NCBI GenBank assembly: GCA_019746095.1
Contig: JAIESL010000022.1
Span: 95,111-159,110 of the forward strand
Length of the DNA: 64,000 nt
DNA from: Caulobacteraceae bacterium
GTDB taxonomy: Bacteria; Pseudomonadota; Alphaproteobacteria; Caulobacterales; Caulobacteraceae
Direction: 5' to 3'
Each line of letters begins with the position of its first letter. Positions within the stretch are counted from its first letter, which is position 1. The translations under genes and the position numbers were made by a program. Shown in pieces: positions 35,702-42,518 of this stretch. Under the pieces are notes generated by a model that did no database searches, was not told where the DNA came from, and was given only the letters and a program-made list of their open reading frames with translations.

Positions 35702-38026
35702 TCACCCCAGCCTGAGCTCCGGCGCCGCCGCCACGCCCGCGGCTTCCAGCGGCAGGTGCAGGATGAAGGTCGCGCCCTTGCCGGGTTCGCTCTCGACCTC
35801 CGCCCAGCCGCCGTGCAGCTCGACCAGGGCCTTTACCAGGGCCAGGCCGACGCCCGGCCCGCCGCGCTCGCGCCGCACGAAGCGGTCGAAGACATGGGCC
35901 TGCAGGTGATAGGGAATGCCACGCCCGGTGTCGGCAACGCGGATGCGGACTTCGGAGGCCGTGGCCTCGGCGCTCAGGGTCACGACCCCGCCCTCGGAGA
36001 TCGAGCGGGCGGCATTGTCCAGCAGATGGTCCAGTGCCTGGCCGATCCGGTGGGCGTCGGCCCGGATGGGGCGCAGGCCATTGGGGCAGTCGACCGTCAG
36101 CGTCGCCCCGCGGGCCTCCACCCGGCCCCAGACCCGCTCGGCTGCAGAATCCAGCAGGTCGCGCACGCGCACGTCCCCGAGTTGCAGCTCCATCTCGCCC
36201 GCGTCGATCTGGGCCATGTCCAGCACATCGTCGATCGATCCGGCCAGCTGGCTGGCCGCGATCCGGATGGCCCCGGCATGCTGGCGACTGCGCTCGGGCA
36301 GGTCGCCCTGCATCTCGAGCAGTTCGGAATAGCCGACGATGGTCGTCAGCGGCGTGCGCAGTTCATATGAGACGCTGCCGACGAACTCGCGCTTCAGCGC
36401 CGTCGATTCCTCCAGCGCCTGGGCCTTGGCGGCCAGCGCCTGTTCCAGCCCGCGCCGCGCGGTCACATCGGAAAAGGCCACCAGGGTGGCACCGTCGGGC
36501 AGGGGGCGCGTCAGCCAGGAGGCGATACGGCCGTCGGTGGTCTTGCCCTCGCCGGCGATCGGCACCCGGCTTTCGGGGTCGGGGTCGGCCACCCGTGCCT
36601 TCAGGCCCAGCCACAGGGCCGGGTCGGGCATGGTCGACTGGCACAGGGCCGCCACCGCATCGAAATCCCCGGCCGCGGCCAGGGCCTCTCCGGTCACGCC
36701 CCAGAAGGCGTCGAAGGCCTCATTGTGCAGACGCAGCCGCCCGTCCGAACCGAACACGGCCACGGCGTCATTGAGCTTGTCCAGGGTCGCGGTCTGGACC
36801 TGGATCTGGGCGTTGTACCGGCTGCGCAGCTTCAGCTCGTCGGTGATGTCCGAGAACAGCAGCAGCACCCCGCCCAGCGGATGGGGCTGGCGCACGACCC
36901 GCAGCGTCCGGCCATCGGGCAGGGACCAGCTGTCGTCCGGCGCTGCGGCCGAGGCGCCGTAGAAATCCAGCTCCTTCGACTTCCAGCCCGCATAGTCGAT
37001 GACCTCGGGCAGCAGGCGGCGCTGGCGCAGCCGGTCCAGCAGCTCGGCATGGGTCGGCCGCTCGTCCAGCCAGGCCGGATCGATGTTGAATAGGATCTGG
37101 AAGGCGGTGTTGTGGAAGGCCAGCCGTTTGGACGGACCGAAGATGGCCACTGCATCGGCCAGATGGTTCAGGGTCTCGTCATGGGCCTCGACGTGGCGGC
37201 GCAGGGTGTCGCGCGTCTCCTCGGCCTCGGTCATGTCCAGGGCAAAGGCCAGAACGGCCCCGGCCCCGCCCTGCACCGGCTCGGCCACGATCCGCCAGGC
37301 GCGGCGCCGTCCGCCGCCGGTGGTCCAGCGGAAACCGTCCTGATGCTGATGCGTGCGGCCCGCCTCGGCGACGATGGCATCGGCCCCGCGGTCGAAGCTC
37401 AGCCCCTTTTCGCGCGCCGCCTCGACGCTCTCGACCTTCATCTCGGTCAGCCAGGCCCTGTTGGCCCAGGCCAGCCGCCCGGCGGCATCGGTGATCCAGG
37501 TCGGGGCCGGATAGGAATCGGCCAGCAGGCCCAGTCCGCTTTCGGTGGCCGTCCCGACCAGTCCAAGCCGCGACAACCGCAACCAGGCCGCCCCCGCCGA
37601 CGACCGGCCCTCGACCGACCAGGCCCCGCCGGACCCTTCCAGCACGGCGTCGAAGGCCTCGCCTTGGGCGATCAGGGCATCCAGCCGCGGTCCCGCCGCC
37701 CGCCGCGCGGCCTCGAGCACCACCAGCCCGGGGTCGCGTTCATGATCGTCCTCGCCGGCCAGGTCGCGGGTCAGGGCCGCCCAGGCCTGGGGTGATCCCA
37801 GCCGCCGGGTCTGGCCGTCGGGCGTCAGGGCCAGCCGCACATCCTCGAAGGCCGCCAGGGCTCCGTCGCGATCGGCCAGATCGACCAGGGCCGCGGCCAG
37901 CGCCGCCTCCGCCACCTGGTTGCGCTCGGCCAGCCGTCCACGCAGCCGCGCGGCCCAGGCGCTGAGGGCCAGGGCCAGCCCCGCAGCGCCCGCGGTCGCG
38001 ACATAGGCGATGTCGGCCTCGGCCAT
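35702..38026 (-). CDS. divL: DivL-type cell-cycle pseudokinase (tyrosine at phosphoacceptor site)
   Basis: A 774-residue sensor protein: one N-terminal membrane helix (residues 8-25), a linker, PAS-type domains at about 165-270, 285-400 and 415-525, then DHp and HATPase domains. The H-box reads FVGSVSYELRTPLTTIVGYSELL: the histidine is replaced by Tyr554, the diagnostic feature of DivL (Tyr550 in C. crescentus, 769 residues). ATP-binding boxes remain: HLLDNAARS, DTGRGIP and GVGLALVKALVELHGG. In Caulobacter DivL binds DivK~P and governs CckA and so CtrA activity. Assignment is confident by the Tyr, length and architecture. Confidence 0.9.
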   Translation of the reverse strand: MAEADIAYVATAGAAGLALALSAWAARLRGRLAERNQVAEAALAAALVDLADRDGALAAFEDVRLALTPDGQTRRLGSPQAWAALTRDLAGEDDHERDPGLVVLEAARRAAGPRLDALIAQGEAFDAVLEGSGGAWSVEGRSSAGAAWLRLSRLGLVGTATESGLGLLADSYPAPTWITDAAGRLAWANRAWLTEMKVESVEAAREKGLSFDRGADAIVAEAGRTHQHQDGFRWTTGGGRRRAWRIVAEPVQGGAGAVLAFALDMTEAEETRDTLRRHVEAHDETLNHLADAVAIFGPSKRLAFHNTAFQILFNIDPAWLDERPTHAELLDRLRQRRLLPEVIDYAGWKSKELDFYGASAAAPDDSWSLPDGRTLRVVRQPHPLGGVLLLFSDITDELKLRSRYNAQIQVQTATLDKLNDAVAVFGSDGRLRLHNEAFDAFWGVTGEALAAAGDFDAVAALCQSTMPDPALWLGLKARVADPDPESRVPIAGEGKTTDGRIASWLTRPLPDGATLVAFSDVTARRGLEQALAAKAQALEESTALKREFVGSVSYELRTPLTTIVGYSELLEMQGDLPERSRQHAGAIRIAASQLAGSIDDVLDMAQIDAGEMELQLGDVRVRDLLDSAAERVWGRVEARGATLTVDCPNGLRPIRADAHRIGQALDHLLDNAARSISEGGVVTLSAEATASEVRIRVADTGRGIPYHLQAHVFDRFVRRERGGPGVGLALVKALVELHGGWAEVESEPGKGATFILHLPLEAAGVAAAPELRLG

Positions 38027-38073
38027 GGTGTCGTGTCAGCTCCCCGGCGTGATTCGGTAACCATACCTGAAGA

Positions 38074-38192
38074 GGGGCTAGGGACTAGGGACTAGGGATT
38101 AGGGATTGGGGGGGAGAGATGTCGGAGATCGTGTCCCCGCGCGCCTCCGCGACCTTCCCAACCTAATCCCTAGTCCCTAATCCCTAGTCCCC
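38074..38192. repeat. Heptamer-unit inverted repeat I
   Basis: Left arm (38074-38110) consists of GGGACTA/GGGATTA units in tandem; right arm (38158-38192) of the inverse TAATCCC/TAGTCCC units. They enclose about 48 bp containing GTGTCCCCGCGCGCCTCCGC. The arms fill the gap between divL and the zincin gene; the right arm abuts the zincin start codon. Confidence 0.8.
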
Positions 38193-38600
38193 ATGACGAC
38201 CTGGACCGATCAATCCGCCCCTTCCCTCGACGACTTCGCCCGGCTGGCGCGCGAGGCCTTCAATGCCCTGCCCGAACCGTTCCGGTCCCTGGCCGGCGAG
38301 GTGGTGATCCGCGTCGACGACTTCGCCGACGACGAGGTCCTGGCCGGCTTCGGCATGGAGGATCCGTTCGAACTGACCGGCCTCTATCACGGAGTCGATC
38401 TCGGCCTGCGCGACCAGATGGGTCCGGCGGCCGAACCCTCGCGCATCTTCCTCTACCGCCGCCCGATCCTTGACGAATGGTGCGAGCGCGGCGACGTCGG
38501 CCTCTCCGAGATCATCGCCCACGTCCTGATCCACGAAATCGGGCATCATTTCGGGCTGGATGACGACCGGATTGATGAGGTGGAGGGCGAGGACGAATAG
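38193..38600 (+). CDS. Small zincin-like metallopeptidase family protein
   Basis: A 135-residue cytoplasmic protein of the metallopeptidase family formerly DUF1025. The zinc motif is HVLIHEIGHHFGLDDDRIDEVE (HEIGH-H), with the upstream VVIRVDDFADDEVL and GLYHGVDL blocks. The ATG at 38193 is fixed by the conserved N-terminus but is preceded directly by the right arm of a heptamer repeat (TAGTCCCC), so no Shine-Dalgarno site is visible. A second heptamer repeat starts at its stop codon. Confidence 0.88.
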   Translation: MTTWTDQSAPSLDDFARLAREAFNALPEPFRSLAGEVVIRVDDFADDEVLAGFGMEDPFELTGLYHGVDLGLRDQMGPAAEPSRIFLYRRPILDEWCERGDVGLSEIIAHVLIHEIGHHFGLDDDRIDEVEGEDE

Positions 38601-38692
38601 GTGATTGGTGGTTGGTGACTGCAGCTTCACGGCTTGCGGAAGAGCGACGCCGCCACATCGGCTCCGCGGGCGGCGGCCAACCACCAATCACC
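38600..38692. repeat. Heptamer-unit inverted repeat II
   Basis: Perfect 16-bp arms GGTGATTGGTGGTTGG (38600-38615) and its inverse (38677-38692), built of GTGATTG and GTGGTTG units, around about 60 bp containing CTTCACGGCTTGCGGAAGAG. The core resembles that of repeat III. It begins at the last base of the zincin stop codon and lies before rlmN. Confidence 0.85.
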
Positions 38693-38768
38693 CGGCGAAG
38701 CCGCCCGGCCTTAAATCCTTCCCGATCTGTGGTATAAGCCCTGCCTCCCTCTCCTGCAGGACTGACCT

Positions 38769-39929
38769 TTGAGCCTTACGCTCGACCTTTCGCGCACCGC
38801 CGCGGCCGCCAAGCCGGCGACCCCCGTCAACCTCTCCGGTCTGACGCGCGCGGGCCTGCGTCAGGCCCTGATCGACGCCGACATCTGCCCGCCGGAAAAG
38901 GCGAAGATGCGCGCCTCGCAGGTCTGGGGCTGGATCCACCATTTCGGCGTCACCGACTTCGCCGCCATGAGCAATGTGGCCAGGGAGACCCAGGCGAAAC
39001 TGGCCGCCGCCTTCACCCTCGACCGGCCCGAGATCGTCGAGCGTCAGGTCTCGCAGGACGGCACCCGCAAATGGCTGATCCGTACCGCCCCGGGTATCGA
39101 GATCGAGACCGTCTACATCCCGGACGTCGGGCGCGCCGGGGCCCTGTGCGTGTCCTCTCAGGTCGGCTGCACCCTGAACTGCACCTTCTGCCACACCGGC
39201 ACCCAGAAGCTGGTCCGCAACCTGACCGCCGCCGAGATCGTGGCCCAGGTCCAGGTCGCCCGCGACGACCTCGAGGAGTGGCCGTCCCCGAAGGAGGACC
39301 GCCGCCTGTCCAACATCGTCTTCATGGGCATGGGCGAGCCGCTCTACAATCTGGATCACGTCGCCGACGCCATCGACATCATCAGTGACAATGAGGGCAT
39401 CGCCCTGTCGCGGCGCCGGATCACCGTCTCGACCTCGGGCGTGGTGCCGATGCTGGAGCCGCTGGGCACCCGCACCCAGGCCATGCTGGCGATCAGCCTG
39501 CATGCGACCAACGACCCCCTGCGCGATGTGCTGGTGCCGCTGAACAAGAAGTATGACCTGGCCGAGCTGATGGCCGGAATCCGCGCCTATCCCGGCATTT
39601 CCAATGCCCGGCGGGTGACCTTCGAATACGTCATGCTGAAGGGCGTCAACGACAGCCCGGAAGAGGCCCGTGCCCTGGTCAAGCTGATCGAGGGCATCCC
39701 GGCCAAGGTCAATCTGATCCCGTTCAACCCCTGGCCCGGCACGGACTATGAGTGTTCGGACTGGAAGACGATCGAGCGGTTCGCGGCCATCCTCAACAAG
39801 GCCGGCTATGCCAGCCCCATCCGCACCCCCCGCGGCCGCGACATCCTGGCCGCCTGTGGCCAGCTCAAGTCCGAGAGCGAAAAGGTCCGGGCCTCGGTGG
39901 CACGCAAGGCGGCGGCGGAAGCAGCCTGA
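38769..39929 (+). CDS. rlmN: Dual-specificity 23S rRNA/tRNA methyltransferase RlmN
   Basis: A 386-residue radical-SAM enzyme that methylates C2 of A2503 in 23S rRNA and A37 of some tRNAs. The cluster ligands are in [18 protein letters not shown] (C-x3-C-x2-C). The conserved cysteines that carry the methyl transfer lie in the C-terminal AACGQL region and around [16 protein letters not shown] and TVSTSGVVP are family blocks. The TTG start at 38769 follows AGGA. Confidence 0.96.
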   Translation: MSLTLDLSRTAAAAKPATPVNLSGLTRAGLRQALIDADICPPEKAKMRASQVWGWIHHFGVTDFAAMSNVARETQAKLAAAFTLDRPEIVERQVSQDGTRKWLIRTAPGIEIETVYIPDVGRAGALCVSSQVGCTLNCTFCHTGTQKLVRNLTAAEIVAQVQVARDDLEEWPSPKEDRRLSNIVFMGMGEPLYNLDHVADAIDIISDNEGIALSRRRITVSTSGVVPMLEPLGTRTQAMLAISLHATNDPLRDVLVPLNKKYDLAELMAGIRAYPGISNARRVTFEYVMLKGVNDSPEEARALVKLIEGIPAKVNLIPFNPWPGTDYECSDWKTIERFAAILNKAGYASPIRTPRGRDILAACGQLKSESEKVRASVARKAAAEAA

Positions 39930-39933
39930 AGGA

Positions 39934-40050
39934 AGTGACTAGTGGTTAGTGATTGCCGCCTCACTGGCGGCGGAAGGGCGGCGCGGCTCGCGCCACCACA
40001 CAACTGCCGGCCAGCCACCAATCACCAACCACCAATCACGCCTCTCCCGA
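39934..40050. repeat. Heptamer-unit inverted repeat III
   Basis: Left arm AGTGACTAGTGGTTAGTGAT (from 39934) and right arm of CCACCAATCACCAACCACCA type (to about 40050), both 7-nt periodic and imperfectly complementary. The core includes GCCGCC-TCACT-GGCGGC (39955-39971) then GGAAGGGCGG, like repeat II. It lies between rlmN and the DUF350 gene. Confidence 0.8.
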
Positions 40051-40140
40051 CACACTTCTTCACCAACTGTGTCCCCGCGCCCCTTGCGGATTGAGGCAAA
40101 AGCCGGGCAATCGTTGCGGGACTCTTGCAACCGGACAACC

Positions 40141-40584
40141 ATGGACCCCTCGTCCCTTTCCACAGTGCTCGAAAGCGCCGAGGTCCAGGCCTTCGCGACC
40201 GGCTTCCCGACCACCCTGGCGCACCTCGGCGTGACCCTGGCCCTGCTGGTGGCGGGCGCGATCCTCTACGCCCTGTTGACGCCGTGGAAGGAAATCGCCC
40301 TGATCCGCGATGGCAATGCCGCCGCGGCCGTGGCCTTTTCCGGCGTCCTGCTCGGCCTGGCCATTCCCCTGGCGATCAGCCTGAGCGTCTCGACCTCGCT
40401 CAAGGACATTGCCCTGTGGGGCGTCGCCACCGTGGTACTGCAGCTTCTGGCCTTCCGTATCGTCGACATGCTGCTGACCGGCCTGCCGCAGCGCATCCGC
40501 GAAGGTGAGGTCTCCGCCGCCGTCCTCCTGGTCGGCGCCAAGCTGTCGACCGCCCTGATCCTCGCCGCCGCCTTGACGGGCTGA
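40141..40584 (+). CDS. DUF350 membrane protein
   Basis: A 147-residue protein from ATG 40141 with four hydrophobic segments arranged as two DUF350-like halves: HLGVTLALLVAGAILYALLTPW with ALIRDGNAAAAVAFSGVLLGLAIPLA, then the second pair ending LILAAALTG. The IRDGNAAAA motif is the family hallmark. DUF350 proteins are inner-membrane proteins of unknown role, often with a glutathionylspermidine-synthase-like gene. Here the partner is a serine protease gene 4 bp downstream. Confidence 0.85.
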   Translation: MDPSSLSTVLESAEVQAFATGFPTTLAHLGVTLALLVAGAILYALLTPWKEIALIRDGNAAAAVAFSGVLLGLAIPLAISLSVSTSLKDIALWGVATVVLQLLAFRIVDMLLTGLPQRIREGEVSAAVLLVGAKLSTALILAAALTG

Positions 40585-40588
40585 GGCT

Positions 40589-41419
40589 GTGGCCTTCCCG
40601 AGACTGCCAGACTGGCTCGTCTATTCGCTGGTCGTCGGTGCCCTGGTGATCTGGTCGCTCCGGTTGCGGGAAAATGCCGACGCGCCACCGGCGCCGCCGC
40701 CGCCCGACGAGATCGAGGGTGCCCTGCTGGGCCCGATCACGCCCTTCGACCCGGCGGTCACCGTCAACGCCCCGGATACGCCGTTCCAGCCGAGCTCCGG
40801 CACCGCCTTTTCAATCTCACGCGAGGGCCGCTGGGTCACAGCCCGCCATGTGGTCGAGGGCTGCCGACGCCCGGCCATCCTCGTCGGCGGTGGCCGGGCG
40901 GTCGCTGCGGATGTGCGGCTGGCCCCGCGCGCCGACATCGCCGTCCTGCTGACCCAGGGCGGGCCGGATGCGGTCCCGGTCATGGCCAGCCAGGGGCTGC
41001 GCACCGGCCAGCGCGGCTTCCATCCCGGCTATCCCCAGGCGCGGGCGGGCGAGGTCGCCTCGCGCCTGCTCGGCCGCGAGACCTTGCGGGTGCGGGGCCG
41101 GGGCCAGCGCGATGAGCCGGTGCTGGCCTGGGCCGAGGTCGGCCGCACCGACGGCCTGGGCGGCACCCTGGCGGGCCTGTCCGGGGCCCCCGTACTGGAC
41201 AGGCAGGGTCGTGCCGTGGGCGTCACCATCGCCGAGAGTCCGCGTCGGGGCCGGATCTACACCACCTCGCCCGACACCTTCGGACCCGCCATCCGCGGCG
41301 TGCAGCGGCCGGACGAGCCCCTGACCGGCCGGATCGTCACCGTCGACAACTACGGCCTGGTCGCCGACGACCTGCGCCGCGACCTGCGGGTGGCCCAGGT
41401 GGTGTGCCTGTCGATCTGA
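40589..41419 (+). CDS. Membrane-anchored trypsin-like serine protease
   Basis: A 276-residue protein starting at GTG 40589. One helix (residues 9-24, WLVYSLVVGALVIWSL) anchors it, followed by a Pro-rich linker. The chymotrypsin-fold triad is visible: His in WVTARHVVEGC, Asp in PRADIAVLL and Ser in LAGLSGAPVLD. There is no PDZ domain, unlike DegP/DegS. The gene sits 4 bp after the DUF350 gene, so the two are probably coexpressed and may work together at the membrane. Confidence 0.82.
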   Translation: MAFPRLPDWLVYSLVVGALVIWSLRLRENADAPPAPPPPDEIEGALLGPITPFDPAVTVNAPDTPFQPSSGTAFSISREGRWVTARHVVEGCRRPAILVGGGRAVAADVRLAPRADIAVLLTQGGPDAVPVMASQGLRTGQRGFHPGYPQARAGEVASRLLGRETLRVRGRGQRDEPVLAWAEVGRTDGLGGTLAGLSGAPVLDRQGRAVGVTIAESPRRGRIYTTSPDTFGPAIRGVQRPDEPLTGRIVTVDNYGLVADDLRRDLRVAQVVCLSI

Positions 41420-41426
41420 CCCACGG

Positions 41427-42464
41427 TCAGCGCGGAATGCCGTATTCGCGCAGCCAGGCGGCCTTGGCGGCCTCCACGGCCCCCTGATCCAGCGCCGCGA
41501 TCTGCTCCGCGAAGGCCCGCTGCAGCGCGGGGGCGTGTTCGTCGCCCGCCTTGGCGGCCAGGTCCAGATAGGCGGCCCCCGTGACGCCGTCGACGCGCCC
41601 GCCCTCGCCGGTCAGAAGCATACTGCCCAGCCCCCGCAAGGCATGAGCCGAACCGGTTTCGGCGGCGCGGCGATACCACTGCCGTGCCTGGGCCGGATCC
41701 GGCTCGCTCCCCTGTCCAAGGGCCAGCATGACGGCCATCGAGACCATGCCGGCGACATCGCCGCCTTCGGCCGCGGCCCGCACATAGGCCTGGGCCAGGT
41801 CCGGATTCGCGGTCACGCCGTCGCCGTTCAGCAGCGCCATCCCCACGTTCCACTGGGCCCGCGGATCACCGCCGTCGGCAGCGATCTTCAGGTGTCGATA
41901 GGCGGCCGGGTCGTCGACGGGAATCCCCCAGCCGTTCAGATAGGCGCGCCCCAGAAGGAATTGCGCATCGAGGTTGCCGGGCGCGGCCTCGACGGCGATC
42001 ATCATCAGGCGTGAGCCCCGTTCCAGCTCCTGTTCGACTCCCTGGCCGAACAGATAGGCGCGGCCCAACGGATAGGCCGCGAGAGGGATGAGGTCTCCCT
42101 CTGTCTCGCGGAGCATGGCGACCGCCCGGGCATCGTCCGTCGGGTCGTCGTTGAGCAGTAGACGGGTTCCGTAATTCAGCCGCGCGCCGACGGATCCTCT
42201 CGCGAGCGCCCGTTCCCAGAGCGCGATGGCCCGCGCGGGGTCGGGCTCAATCGCCGACTCTGCCGGCGGATCGATGATCAGGCCGGCGACGACATTCATC
42301 GCTTCGGGCTCGCCGTTCGCCGCCAGGGCCTCCAGGGCCGCAAGGCCGGCGGCCGTATCGCGCGTCAGCAGTTCCAGGGCGTCATCGAGCGGGTCGCGGG
42401 GCGAGGCGCCCGCCGGCGTGAAGCACAGGGTGCCGGCCAGCACGACAGCAGCGATGAGCTTCAT
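41427..42464 (-). CDS. Exported Sel1-repeat protein
   Basis: A 345-residue protein with a signal peptide (1-20, TPAGA) and at least six Sel1-like (TPR-type) repeats, e.g. ARAIALWERALARGSVGARLNYG, NLDAQFLLGRAYLNGWGIPVDDPAAYRHL, DPRAQWNVGMALLNGDGVTANPDLAQAYV and TGSAHALRGLGSMLLTGEGG. Such proteins act as periplasmic adaptors or regulators, often for cell-wall or secretion functions. No partner is evident in the neighbourhood. Confidence 0.88.
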   Translation of the reverse strand: MKLIAAVVLAGTLCFTPAGASPRDPLDDALELLTRDTAAGLAALEALAANGEPEAMNVVAGLIIDPPAESAIEPDPARAIALWERALARGSVGARLNYGTRLLLNDDPTDDARAVAMLRETEGDLIPLAAYPLGRAYLFGQGVEQELERGSRLMMIAVEAAPGNLDAQFLLGRAYLNGWGIPVDDPAAYRHLKIAADGGDPRAQWNVGMALLNGDGVTANPDLAQAYVRAAAEGGDVAGMVSMAVMLALGQGSEPDPAQARQWYRRAAETGSAHALRGLGSMLLTGEGGRVDGVTGAAYLDLAAKAGDEHAPALQRAFAEQIAALDQGAVEAAKAAWLREYGIPR

Positions 42465-42518
42465 GGGTCGATCCCTCCGACCGTCAACCTCGCGACAGCC
42501 GGAGGAAAGATCAATGCT

